Positions 55,052-63,152 of a DNA stretch of 64,000 bases are shown here, one piece after another. The stretch is from NAT127 sp034717695 (GTDB lineage: Bacteria; Pseudomonadota; Gammaproteobacteria; Pseudomonadales; Porticoccaceae). The notes under the pieces are model-generated. The model made no database searches, was not told the origin of the DNA, and saw only the letters and a list, made by a program, of their open reading frames with translations. Both the position numbers and the translations under genes were made by a program. The stretch lies in assembly GCA_034717695.1 (NCBI GenBank), contig JAYELS010000030.1, forward strand, positions 62,001 to 126,000, given 5' to 3'. Numbering within the stretch: position 1 is the stretch's first letter; each line of letters starts with the position of its first letter.

Positions 55052-56761
55052 GTGTCCCTGTCGCTGCTGCTCGGTTCCATCGGTCTCTTTCTGCTCGGGA
55101 TGTGGCTGCTCACCGAAGGGCTCAAGCTCGCCGGTGGCCGCGCCCTGCAACACATGCTCGGCCGCTGGACGTCGAGCAAGCGGCGAGCCCTTGCCGCCGG
55201 GGTGATGGTGACGGCCCTGGCCCAATCCTCCAGCGCGGTGACGGTGGCCACCATCGGTTTCGTCAACGCCCGGCTGATGACCTTCAGCCGCTCGGTGTGG
55301 GTGATCTTCGGCAGTAATGTCGGCACCACCTTCACCGCCTGGCTGGTGACCCTGTTCGGCCTCAAGTTCAGCGTTGCCGCCCTGACTTTCCCGATGGTGG
55401 GGGTGGGGGCCTTCTTGCGGGTGTTCGCCCCCTACCAGCGGGGCCGCGCCCTGGGCATGGCGCTGGCGGGCTTTGGCCTGCTGTTCATGGGTATCGACAG
55501 CCTCCGGGAGAGCTTTGCCGGCGTGGCGGAAGCGGGCTGGGTACAGGCACTGCTGAGTGGCGACGGCAACCGGCTGTGGTGGGGATTCGTCATCGGTTTT
55601 GCCCTCACGGTGCTGACCCAGGCCTCGGTGGCCGCCATCGCCATCATCCTCACCGCCATCGCCAGCGGCCTGGCGGGACTCGATTTGGCCCTGGCGGCGG
55701 TGATCGGCGCCAATGTGGGCACCACGTCCACGGCGGTGATGGCGTCCCTGGGGGCTACCCCGAATGCCAAGCGCCTCGCCTGGGCCCATGTGCTGTTCAA
55801 CCTGCTCACCGGTGTGGTGGCGCTGCTGGTGCTGCCGGTGTTCATGGTGGTGGTGGATGCCACCCCCCTCGGGGATCATTCCGCCAGCGACCTGACCTAC
55901 CTGGTGGCCATCTTCCACACCTTCTTCAACGTCCTCGGGGTGTTGGTGATGTGGCCCCTGGAGCCCTACCTGTCGCGCTTCCTGCAGCGGCGCTTTCAGC
56001 GCACACGGGCGCGCCACCGGGCGCAGTTTCTCGATGCCAACGTGGCGACGGTGCCGGATCTGGCGGTGCGCGCCCTGAGCGCCCAGCTCCACGACCTGGC
56101 GGATCGCCTGACGGCGGAATCCCTCGACGCCGTGGCCCGCACCGGCAAGGGCAAGGTCCCGGCGGAGGAGCAGAAGCAGATTCTCGGGGAGGTGGAAACC
56201 TATATCGGCCAGGTGTCCCAGGCGGCCCTGTCCGGCAAGCTTGCCGGCCAGCTCACTGCCGGCCTCGCCATTCGCCACTACCTGCATAACGCGGTGCTGC
56301 TCGGCGAGCAGATCGCCGCCCTCGGTGCGGAGGGAGAGGTCGAAAGTCCCTGGGTGATGGCCGAGCTGGAGAGCTGGTTTGGCCGCATCGGCGCCTACAA
56401 CGCCGATCTCTACCACCTCGACCAGACCCTTGCCCAGCAGCACTGGACGGTCTTGCTGGAGGATTACCATCAGCTCAAGAACCGCCTGATGGACGGGGCC
56501 ACCCAGCGCCGCGCCGCCATGGCGGAGGTGGATGCCGCCCTGCAACTGGCGAGCCTCGGGCGGCGCTACAGCGAGCAATTGCGCCACACCCTCAATCGCT
56601 TTGCCGTTCTCGACGCCAGCGACGGCCCGGAGGAGGGCACCCCCCGGGAATCCCCGGACGAGCCGGCGGTGGGCGTCGATAGCGACAGCGACAGCGACAC
56701 CGACACCGACACCGACACCGACGGGGAGGGCATGGCCAGCGGGGACGAGCCATCGCGCTGA
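55052..56761 (+). CDS. Na/phosphate cotransporter family protein
   Basis: 569 residues from a GTG at 55052. Two inverted Na/Pi repeats: the first with ALAQSSSAVTVATIGFVNA (QSSS), the second with VLTQASVAAIAIILTAIASGLAG and NVGTTSTAVMASLGA. About 8 membrane helices to residue 310, then a PhoU-like cytoplasmic helical domain. The last 40 residues hold a Ser/Asp then Thr/Asp repeat of low complexity. It probably takes up phosphate; related proteins without a known ion also exist. It is co-transcribed with the RNase gene. Confidence 0.88.
   Translation: MSLSLLLGSIGLFLLGMWLLTEGLKLAGGRALQHMLGRWTSSKRRALAAGVMVTALAQSSSAVTVATIGFVNARLMTFSRSVWVIFGSNVGTTFTAWLVTLFGLKFSVAALTFPMVGVGAFLRVFAPYQRGRALGMALAGFGLLFMGIDSLRESFAGVAEAGWVQALLSGDGNRLWWGFVIGFALTVLTQASVAAIAIILTAIASGLAGLDLALAAVIGANVGTTSTAVMASLGATPNAKRLAWAHVLFNLLTGVVALLVLPVFMVVVDATPLGDHSASDLTYLVAIFHTFFNVLGVLVMWPLEPYLSRFLQRRFQRTRARHRAQFLDANVATVPDLAVRALSAQLHDLADRLTAESLDAVARTGKGKVPAEEQKQILGEVETYIGQVSQAALSGKLAGQLTAGLAIRHYLHNAVLLGEQIAALGAEGEVESPWVMAELESWFGRIGAYNADLYHLDQTLAQQHWTVLLEDYHQLKNRLMDGATQRRAAMAEVDAALQLASLGRRYSEQLRHTLNRFAVLDASDGPEEGTPRESPDEPAVGVDSDSDSDTDTDTDTDGEGMASGDEPSR
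56678..56723 (+). repeat. In-frame hexanucleotide repeat (GACAGC then GACACC units)
   Basis: Eight six-base units, of GA(T/C)AGC then GACACC type, at the 3-prime end of the Na/Pi gene. They encode alternating Asp-Ser then Asp-Thr. Each unit is two codons, so gain or loss of units would not shift the frame. Confidence 0.85.
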
Positions 56762-56777
56762 ACCTGCTCGGGGGCTT

Positions 56778-56806
56778 TTGCCCTTTCCCCGGGCCCTGAC
56801 CATAAT
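56778..56806 (+). promoter_or_regulatory. msrA promoter
   Basis: TTGCCC (56778-56783), a 17-base spacer and CATAAT (56801-56806), just after the Na/Pi stop. The leader is about 25 bases with a GGAG ribosome site near 56823. Confidence 0.6.
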
Positions 56807-56835
56807 GGCCGCCACAGATTCCACGGAGACCGACC

Positions 56836-57471
56836 ATGCGCGACTGGATGATCAAAAGCCCCCTGCCCAGCCCCGACGAAGCCCTTCCCGGCCGCGCCGA
56901 GGCGATGCCCGTTACCGCGCCCCATTGGGTCAACGGCCAGAGCATGAGGCCACCCTTCCCGACAGACACCGCCAGCCTCCTGCTGGGTCTCGGGTGTTTC
57001 TGGGGCGCCGAGCGCCTCTACTGGCAGCTGCCGGGAGTGCATGTGACTGCGGTGGGCTACGCCGGGGGGTACACCCCCAATCCCACCTATCAGGAGGTGT
57101 GCTCCGGCCTCACCGGTCACACCGAGGTGGTGCTGGTGGTGTACAGGCCGGCGGATATCAGCCTCGGAGCATTACTCAAGGTGTTCTGGGAGGCCCACGA
57201 TCCCACCCAGGGGATGCGCCAGGGCAACGACCTCGGCACCCAGTACCGTTCCGCCATCTACTGCCATTCAGAGGATCAGCTGGCACAGGCCCTGGCGAGC
57301 CGCGACACCTACCAGCGGGGGCTGGCCGCTGCCGGCTACCCCGCGATCACCACCGAGATCCGCGAAGGGGTGCCGTTCTACTACGCCGAGGACTATCACC
57401 AGCAGTATCTGGCGAAGAATCCCGGAGGCTATTGCGGCTTGCGGGGAACCGGGGTCGCCTGTCCGGTGTAA
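56836..57471 (+). CDS. msrA: Peptide methionine-S-sulfoxide reductase A
   Basis: 211 residues. It repairs oxidised methionine. Nucleophile C54 in LGCFWGAER; resolving C200 (GGYCG) and C209 near the C-terminus, the same three-cysteine layout as E. coli MsrA (51, 198, 206). GYAGGYTPNPTYQEVCSGLTGH and EAHDPTQGMRQGNDLGTQYRSAIY are typical. The N-terminal extension of about 45 residues is also E. coli-like. Convergent with the TauE gene. Confidence 0.97.
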   Translation: MRDWMIKSPLPSPDEALPGRAEAMPVTAPHWVNGQSMRPPFPTDTASLLLGLGCFWGAERLYWQLPGVHVTAVGYAGGYTPNPTYQEVCSGLTGHTEVVLVVYRPADISLGALLKVFWEAHDPTQGMRQGNDLGTQYRSAIYCHSEDQLAQALASRDTYQRGLAAAGYPAITTEIREGVPFYYAEDYHQQYLAKNPGGYCGLRGTGVACPV

Positions 57472-57491
57472 TGGCGGCGGGGCCTGTAGGT

Positions 57492-57508
57492 CGTCGCCTC
57501 AGGCGACG
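57492..57508. repeat. Short palindrome containing the stop codon of the TauE gene
   Basis: CGTCGCC (57492-57498), a TCA loop and GGCGACG (57502-57508). The loop is the complement of the TGA stop of the exporter gene. The preceding GTAGGT makes it look like an extragenic palindromic element inserted at the gene end; it also lies between two converging genes. Confidence 0.5.
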
Positions 57509-58287
57509 GCGAACTTGAGGCCCATGCCCAGCAGCAGGGTGGCGAGCAGGGGTTGCAGCACCCGGCTGGGCAGCCAGGCGGCGAGACGGGCGCCGAAGTG
57601 AATCGCCGGCAGGGACCCCGCCAGCAGGCAGGCGAGCAACACGAAATCCACGTTGCCGAGCAGCAGCAGGTGGCCGAGCCCGGCGATCAGGGTGAGGGGT
57701 ACGGCGTGGGCGATGTCGGTGCCCACCACCTGCAGTGCCGGCAGGCGCGGGTAGAGGGTCATCAGCAGCGCGGCGCAGAAGGCCCCGGCGCCCACCGACG
57801 ACAGGGTGACGAACACCCCGAGGAAGACCCCGGCGAGGGTGGTCACCAGGGCCGCGTGGCGCTGGAAGAACGCACCCACCGCCCCGTGGGACTGGTCCGA
57901 GACCTTGCGCACCCGGCCGTTGAGCAGGATCACCAGGGCGGTCAGCACCAGCATCACCCCGAGGCTGCGGGTCAGCAGGTCCTTGTACTCCTCGGCGTCG
58001 GCGAAGATGGTCCTGAGCATCAGGGCGGTGAGCAGGGAGGCGGGGATGCTCCCGAGGGCGAGCCATTTGACGATGTCCCACTGGATGCTCTTCTGGCGGG
58101 TGTGGGCCACCACGCCGCTGGCCTTGGTGATGGAGGCGTACAGCAGGTCGGTGCCGATGGCCACGTTGTAGGGGAAGCCGAACAGGATCAGCAGGGGGGT
58201 CATCAGCGAGCCGCCGCCGACACCGGTCAGGCCCACGGCGACACCGACACCGGCCCCGGCGGCGATATAGAGCAAAAATTCCGGCAA
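57499..58287 (-). CDS. TauE/SafE family sulfite exporter
   Basis: 262 residues if it starts at the TTG at 58287 (preceded by AGGGGACAGG); a TTG at 58335 would add 16 atypical residues. About eight membrane helices. Family blocks: AAGAGVGVAVGLTGVGGGSLMTPLLILFG at the N-terminus, a repeat FLGVFVTLSSVGAGAFCAALLM in the middle, and VGTDIAHAVPLTLIAGLGHL. These proteins move sulfite, sulfonates or related anions. It is divergent from cysB, which fits sulfur control. Confidence 0.9.
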   Translation of the reverse strand: MPEFLLYIAAGAGVGVAVGLTGVGGGSLMTPLLILFGFPYNVAIGTDLLYASITKASGVVAHTRQKSIQWDIVKWLALGSIPASLLTALMLRTIFADAEEYKDLLTRSLGVMLVLTALVILLNGRVRKVSDQSHGAVGAFFQRHAALVTTLAGVFLGVFVTLSSVGAGAFCAALLMTLYPRLPALQVVGTDIAHAVPLTLIAGLGHLLLLGNVDFVLLACLLAGSLPAIHFGARLAAWLPSRVLQPLLATLLLGMGLKFAVA

Positions 58288-58438
58288 AACCTGTCCCCTG
58301 ATGATGATCCCTGGCGTTGCTGGTAACCTTAACAATTAGCATCTATTCTGCTAAGTAATGGTTTTGCATATTTTTATAGCCAGAACGTCTAGAAGCCTTT
58401 ACCGTTATTGAATCGCCACCTATCCAGGAGTCGTCGGG
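58288..58438. promoter_or_regulatory. Divergent control region between the TauE/SafE exporter and cysB
   Basis: A perfect inverted repeat, TTAGCA (58336-58341), 7 bases, TGCTAA (58349-58354), sits in an AT-rich stretch. Size and shape fit a LysR-type site, probably CysB autoregulation and control of the exporter. AGGAG (58426-58430) serves cysB. Confidence 0.6.
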
Positions 58439-59413
58439 ATGAAGCTTCAGCAATTGCGCTATGTGTGGGAAGTGGCCCACCACGATCTCAACGTTTCCGC
58501 CACGGCCCAGAGCCTTTACACCTCGCAGCCCGGCATCAGCAAGCAGATCCGCCTCCTCGAGGATGAGCTCGGTGTCGAGATCTTCTCCCGCAGCGGCAAG
58601 CACCTCACCCGGGTCACCCCGGCGGGGCAGGAGATCCTCAGGATCGTCGGCGAGGTGCTCCACAACGTGGAGAGCATCAAGCAGCTCGCCGCCGAATACA
58701 GCGCCCCCAACAGGGGCAGCCTGTCCATCGCCACCACCCACACCCAGGCCCGCTACGCCCTGCCGCCGGTGATCGACGCCTTCATCAAGAAGTACCCGGG
58801 GGTGGCCCTGCATATGCACCAGGGCACGCCGTTGCAGATCTCCGAGATGGCGGCGGAGGGCAAGGTGGACTTCGCCATCGCCACCGAGGCCCTGGAGCTG
58901 TTCTCCGACCTGCTGATGATGCCCTGCTACCGCTGGAACCGCTGTGTGCTGGTGCCGAAGGATCATCCGCTCACCCGCCTCGACCAGATCAGCATCGAGG
59001 ACGTGGCCGCCCACCCCATCGTCACCTATGTGTTCGGCTTCACCGGCCGCTCCCGGCTCGACGAGGCCTTCAGCGCCTCGGGCCTGACGCCCCAGGTGGT
59101 GTTCACCGCCACCGATGCGGATGTCATCAAGACCTACGTGCGTCTTGGCCTCGGCATCGGCATCGTCGCCCACATGGCCCACGACCCGGTGCAGGACGCC
59201 GATCTGGTGGCCCTCGAGGCCAAGCACCTGTTCAAGTCCAGCGTCACCAGTATCGGCTTTCGCCGCGGCACCTACCTGCGGGGCTTCATGTACGACTTCA
59301 TCGAGCGCTTTGCCCCCCATCTCACCCGGGCGGTGGTGGACCAGGCCACCGGTATCCACAACCGGGACGAACTGGAGCAGTACTTCGCCACCATGACCTT
59401 GCCGGAATACTGA
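58439..59413 (+). CDS. cysB: CysB-type LysR regulator of sulfur metabolism
   Basis: 324 residues. HTH region MKLQQLRYVWEVAHHDLNVSATAQSLYTSQPGISKQIRLLEDELG matches CysB. Effector domain with the ligand-binding region TTHTQARYALP (residues near 100), KYPGVALHMHQGTP, ATDADVIKTYVRLGLGIGIVA and YLRGFMYDFIERFAPHLT. CysB binds N-acetylserine and activates cysteine genes. Encoded beside a sulfite-type exporter, a sensible partner. Confidence 0.94.
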   Translation: MKLQQLRYVWEVAHHDLNVSATAQSLYTSQPGISKQIRLLEDELGVEIFSRSGKHLTRVTPAGQEILRIVGEVLHNVESIKQLAAEYSAPNRGSLSIATTHTQARYALPPVIDAFIKKYPGVALHMHQGTPLQISEMAAEGKVDFAIATEALELFSDLLMMPCYRWNRCVLVPKDHPLTRLDQISIEDVAAHPIVTYVFGFTGRSRLDEAFSASGLTPQVVFTATDADVIKTYVRLGLGIGIVAHMAHDPVQDADLVALEAKHLFKSSVTSIGFRRGTYLRGFMYDFIERFAPHLTRAVVDQATGIHNRDELEQYFATMTLPEY

Positions 59414-59438
59414 GGTCCGAGACCCCCGAGGCACTACC

Positions 59439-60359
59439 ATGAGTCACCATGTACTGGTTACCGGCGGCAGCGGCTTTATCGGCCAGGCCCTGTGCCCGAC
59501 CCTGCTGGCGGCGGGCTTCGATCTCAGCGTCCTGACCCGCGACCCACGGCGCGCCGCCCGGGAGCTGCCCGCCGGGGTGCGCTTGCTGGAATCCCTGGAC
59601 GCCCTCGACGGCCTGCCCCCGGTTGCCGCCCTCGTCAATCTCGCCGGCGAGCCCCTCGCCGGGCGGCGCTGGACCGCCGCCCGCAAGGCCGCCTTTCACC
59701 GCAGCCGGGTGGATTTCACCGCCCAGCTGGTGGACCACTTCAGCCGCGCCGGCGCCGTCCCGGCCGCGGTGATCAGTGGCTCGGCCATCGGTTACTACGG
59801 GCCCCACGGGGATGAGCAGCTGGACGAGGACGGCGCCGTTGTGGACAGCTTCTCCCACCGCCTCTGCGCGGCCTGGGAACAACAGGCGCTGCGCTTCGAG
59901 GCCCTGGGTAGCCGGGTGTGCCGGCTGCGGATCGGCGTGGTACTGGACCAGGGCGGCGGCGCGTTGGCGGCCCTGTTGCCGCCCTTCCGACTGGGCCTCG
60001 GTGGGCCCATCGCCTCGGGGCGGCAGTGGATGTCGTGGATTCACCGCGCCGACCTGGTGGCACTCATACACCACGCCATCGACCGGGAAGCCCTCACAGG
60101 TGCCATCAATGCCACCGCCCCCGGCGCGGTCACCAACCGGGAATTCGCCGGCACCCTCGGCCGCGTGCTCCGCCGCCCGGCGCGGATCACCACCCCGGGC
60201 TGGGCCATGCGCCTCCTGTTCGGCGAGATGGCGGATGAACTGCTCATCAGCGGCCAGCGGGTGTACCCCGCCCGCGCCCTGGCCAGTGGCTTCCAGTTCC
60301 GCTATCCCCACCTGGCCCCGGCCCTCGAGGCAATCCTCACCCCGAGCGGGGCGTCCTAG
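59439..60359 (+). CDS. TIGR01777-family NAD-dependent epimerase (SDR39U1/YfcH-like)
   Basis: 306 residues. Extended SDR with the NAD(P) loop VTGGSGFIGQAL (8-19), LVNLAGEPLAGRRWTAARK, SGSAIGYYG in place of the usual YxxxK region, and RLRIGVVLDQGGGALAALLPPFRLGLGGPIASGRQWMSWIH, all hallmarks of this family. Substrate unknown; YfcH relatives are tied to nucleotide-sugar chemistry by homology only. It starts 25 bases after cysB. Confidence 0.9.
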   Translation: MSHHVLVTGGSGFIGQALCPTLLAAGFDLSVLTRDPRRAARELPAGVRLLESLDALDGLPPVAALVNLAGEPLAGRRWTAARKAAFHRSRVDFTAQLVDHFSRAGAVPAAVISGSAIGYYGPHGDEQLDEDGAVVDSFSHRLCAAWEQQALRFEALGSRVCRLRIGVVLDQGGGALAALLPPFRLGLGGPIASGRQWMSWIHRADLVALIHHAIDREALTGAINATAPGAVTNREFAGTLGRVLRRPARITTPGWAMRLLFGEMADELLISGQRVYPARALASGFQFRYPHLAPALEAILTPSGAS

Positions 60360-60459
60360 GGAAACGCTGAAAAAGTGCGCTATCGGGCGCCTCGCGCTGC
60401 ATCCCGCTATCACCCTTTTCCAGAGCTTCCCCAGGGCCGGGGACATGGCGCTCTAGTAG

Positions 60460-60485
60460 GGCGGAAGAGCGCAGCGTCATCCGCC
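60460..60485. repeat. REP-like palindrome
   Basis: GGCGGA (60460-60465), a 14-base centre AGAGCGCAGCGTCA, and TCCGCC (60480-60485), preceded by TAGTAG. This resembles extragenic palindromes common in gammaproteobacterial genomes. It lies between the convergent epimerase and thpR genes (ends 60359 and 60516). Confidence 0.5.
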
Positions 60486-60515
60486 AAGTCCCCCGGTCCG
60501 GTGCCGCGTCGGGCG

Positions 60516-61109
60516 TCAATCCAGGGGAAAGGTGGCGAGCGCCCGATAGCGATAGTGCTCACCCGCCGCCCCGCCCGTCCTCTCGCCCCGATAGAGCCCG
60601 AAGCACCCGGCCCGAAAACCCAGGCCCGCCAGCGATACCGCCCCGGCGTCCATCCCCATCCCCCTGCCGACCCGGCCCAGGGTGATATGGGGCCGGTAGG
60701 GCCTTGTCTCGGTGGCGATGCCCCCTTGGCCCGCGGCGGCGACGAGGTCATGGCGCAGTGCCAGCAGGGCCGGGGTTTGCGCCACCAGGGCGGCGACGAT
60801 CGGCCCCGAGGGGGAGGGGAATCGGGCGATGGCGGTGGGGGTCACCCATACCGCATCCCGTCGCGGCGATGCCCCCAGTGCGGCGACAAGGGCGGCGAGG
60901 GCGTCCGCCGACAGATCGCCGAGAAACACCAGGGTGAGGTGGTAGTTGGCGGGATCGGTCCAGTACGGGGCGGCGGAACCGGTGAGGGATTCCCGGGCGC
61001 GGGCGCCGAGAGCGGATGCCACCGGCGCCGGCACCCTCAGGGCGGCGAATACCCGCCGCTGGCGGGCGTCCCCCTCAGGCGAGTTCGCGGCACTGGCTGT
61101 CGGTGACAT
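60516..61109 (-). CDS. thpR: RNA 2',3'-cyclic phosphodiesterase
   Basis: 197 residues if it starts at ATG 61109; that start overlaps the DUF503 gene by 35 bases. The 2H phosphoesterase family shows two HxTx motifs, here HLTL in NYHLTLVFLGD and HITL in YRPHITLGR. It hydrolyses 2',3'-cyclic phosphates on RNA (formerly called 2'-5' RNA ligase). The start is uncertain: the first well-conserved residues are RRVFAALRVP, and a frame open further up belongs to the other gene's shadow. Confidence 0.85.
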   Translation of the reverse strand: MSPTASAANSPEGDARQRRVFAALRVPAPVASALGARARESLTGSAAPYWTDPANYHLTLVFLGDLSADALAALVAALGASPRRDAVWVTPTAIARFPSPSGPIVAALVAQTPALLALRHDLVAAAGQGGIATETRPYRPHITLGRVGRGMGMDAGAVSLAGLGFRAGCFGLYRGERTGGAAGEHYRYRALATFPLD

Positions 61110-61356
61110 AGGCGTCCAGTTGGCGGCAGTAGGTTTCGATGGCGGCGCGGCGGGCGTCGAGAATGCGCCGGTCGCCGCCCACCAGCACGAAGGTCCACTC
61201 CGCCCGCTGCCACTGGTCGTGGAGTGCGCTCTCGTGGAGGGCGATATTGGGATCCCGGCCAAAGTGGTCGGAAAGGCGCCGCAGCCGGCCGCGCTTTTCC
61301 TTGAGGGAGCGGCAGCCGGGCAGCTGGAACCTCAGGGTGAGGGCGATGATGGGCAA
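61075..61356 (-). CDS. DUF503/YlxP-like protein
   Basis: 93 residues from TTG 61356 (MPIIALTLRF), with a perfect GGAGGT ribosome site 4 bases upstream. It has LPGCRSLKEKRGRLRRLSDHFGRDPNIALHES and then WQRAEWTFVLVGGDRRILDARRAAIETYC, the short DUF503 pattern. In Gram-positives YlxP sits near rbfA and IF2. Here it overlaps thpR by 35 bases, suggesting the two RNA-linked genes are translated together. Confidence 0.8.
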   Translation of the reverse strand: MPIIALTLRFQLPGCRSLKEKRGRLRRLSDHFGRDPNIALHESALHDQWQRAEWTFVLVGGDRRILDARRAAIETYCRQLDAYVTDSQCRELA

Positions 61357-61658
61357 GGGCACCTCCGCCAGAGGGGTTGTGGATAGTATGGCCGGTCGAC
61401 CGGGGGCGGTTGGGTTGTGATCGGCACGACGGGGTGTATAATTCGCGTTCATTAAAAAGCCTGTCAAGTCATGATGTTGTATTCGTTGCCCACGCCGCCT
61501 TGAGTTTTTCTTTCCCGCGTTCGGGCCCTGGGCCCACCTCCCGCCGCCGCCACTGAAGGCGCGGCTTTCCCGCTCAATTGCCGGGACCCCATCGTCCAAA
61601 GGGGCGATAACCGGTCCGTCGGCGCCCCCGCAACCGGGGCCATCTGCAAGGACTGTTC
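61357..61658. promoter_or_regulatory. Divergent promoters and long GC-rich leader of the SulP gene
   Basis: For SulP: TTGTGA (61415-61420), 16 bases, TATAAT (61437-61442), start near 61449, then a leader of about 210 bases with AAGGA 6 bases before ATG 61659. The leader can fold several GC-rich stems (GGGCCC/GGGCCC near 61525; GCCCC/GGGGC near 61624-61640). For DUF503: CATACT on the minus strand (plus 61385-61390). A 12-bp palindrome CCGGTCGACCGG (61392-61403) lies between them. No gene is seen here. Confidence 0.6.
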
Positions 61659-63152
61659 ATGCTGCTGCACTCCACCAAGGCCGACTGGTTCGGCAATATC
61701 CGCGGCGATCTGCTCGCCGGCACCGTCGTCGCCCTGGCCCTGGTCCCCGAGGCCATCGCCTTTTCCATTATCGCCGGGGTCGACCCCAAGGTCGGCCTCT
61801 ACGCGTCGTTCTGCATCGCCGTGATCATCGCCTTCGTGGGCGGCCGCCCGGGGATGATTTCCGCCGCCACCGCCGCCATGGCGGTGCTGATGGTGACCCT
61901 GGTGAAGAACCACGGCCTCGAATACCTGCTGGCGGCGACCCTGCTGACGGGGGTTTTCCAGATCGGCGCGGGGTACCTGAGGCTCGGCAATCTGATGAGT
62001 TTCGTGTCCCGCTCCGTGGTGACCGGCTTCGTCAACGCCCTGGCGATCCTGATCTTCATGGCCCAGCTGCCGGAGCTCACCAACGTCACCTGGCATGTCT
62101 ACGCCATGACGGCGGCGGGGCTTGGCATCATCTACCTGTTCCCCCTGGTGCCGGTGATTGGCAGGAGCATTCCTTCGCCGTTGGTGTGCATCGTCACCCT
62201 CACCGTTCTCGCCGTGACGACGGGCATCGAGGTGCGCACCGTGGGGGACATGGGTGAACTGCCCGATACCCTGCCGATTTTCCTCTGGCCCGATGTGCCC
62301 CTGACCCTCGACACCCTGATGATCATCCTGCCCTATTCCCTGTCCATGGCGGTGGTGGGCCTCCTGGAATCGATGATGACCGCCACCATCGTCGATGACC
62401 TTACCGACACCGCCAGCGACAAGAACCGCGAATGCAAGGGCCAGGGCATCGCCAATATCGGCGCCGGCCTGATCGGCGGCATGGCGGGCTGCGCCATGAT
62501 CGGCCAGTCGGTGATCAACGTGAAATCCGGCGGGCGCGGGCGGCTGTCCACCCTCTGGGCGGGGCTGTTCCTGCTGATCCTGGTGGTGTTCCTGAGCCCG
62601 GTGCTGAAGGTCATTCCCATGGCCGCCCTGGTGGCGGTGATGATCATGGTGTCCATCGGCACCTTCAGCTGGCGCTCGATCCTCGACCTCAAGAAACACC
62701 CCCTGTCCACCAACCTGGTCATGCTGGTGACGGTGACCGTGGTGGTGGCCACCCACAACCTGGCGTTTGGCGTGCTGGCCGGTGTGCTGCTGGCGTCCCT
62801 GTTCTTCGCCAACAAGGTCAGCCACTTCATGTACGTCACCTCCGATCTGGACGGGGCCGGCACCACCCGCACCTACAGGGTGGTGGGCCAGGTGTTCTTC
62901 AACTCCGCCGAGCGCTTTGCCGGCCAGTTTGATTTCCGCGAGGCCCTGGACAACGTGGTGATCGACCTGTCCCGCGCCCACTTCTGGGACATTTCCGCCG
63001 TGGGCGCCCTCGACAAGGTGGTGCTCAAGTTCCGCCGCGAAGGGGCCGAGGTGGAGGTGGTGGGGCTCAACGACGCCAGCGCCACCATCGTCGATCGCTT
63101 TGGCGTCCACGACAAACCGGAAGAGATTGAAAAAGTCCTGGGGGGACACTGA
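61659..63152 (+). CDS. SulP-family anion transporter with STAS domain
   Basis: 497 residues. The conserved start DLLAGTVVALALVPEAIAFSIIAGVDPKVGLYASF is followed by about 11-13 membrane helices (FMAQLPEL, MMTATIVDDLTDT, GGMAGCAMIGQSVINVKSGGRGRLSTLWAG), then a C-terminal STAS domain (about 395-490, with VVIDLSRAHFWDISAVGALDKVVL). SulP members carry sulfate, bicarbonate or other anions. Lack of sulfur genes nearby and the Usp partner slightly favour bicarbonate; substrate stays open. Coupled to the next gene by TGATG. Confidence 0.9.
   Translation: MLLHSTKADWFGNIRGDLLAGTVVALALVPEAIAFSIIAGVDPKVGLYASFCIAVIIAFVGGRPGMISAATAAMAVLMVTLVKNHGLEYLLAATLLTGVFQIGAGYLRLGNLMSFVSRSVVTGFVNALAILIFMAQLPELTNVTWHVYAMTAAGLGIIYLFPLVPVIGRSIPSPLVCIVTLTVLAVTTGIEVRTVGDMGELPDTLPIFLWPDVPLTLDTLMIILPYSLSMAVVGLLESMMTATIVDDLTDTASDKNRECKGQGIANIGAGLIGGMAGCAMIGQSVINVKSGGRGRLSTLWAGLFLLILVVFLSPVLKVIPMAALVAVMIMVSIGTFSWRSILDLKKHPLSTNLVMLVTVTVVVATHNLAFGVLAGVLLASLFFANKVSHFMYVTSDLDGAGTTRTYRVVGQVFFNSAERFAGQFDFREALDNVVIDLSRAHFWDISAVGALDKVVLKFRREGAEVEVVGLNDASATIVDRFGVHDKPEEIEKVLGGH

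Noticed and set aside
53645..56824. A minus-strand open frame of over 1000 codons opposite the RNase and Na/Pi genes
   Set aside because: Same high-GC shadow effect; the sense-strand motifs are complete.
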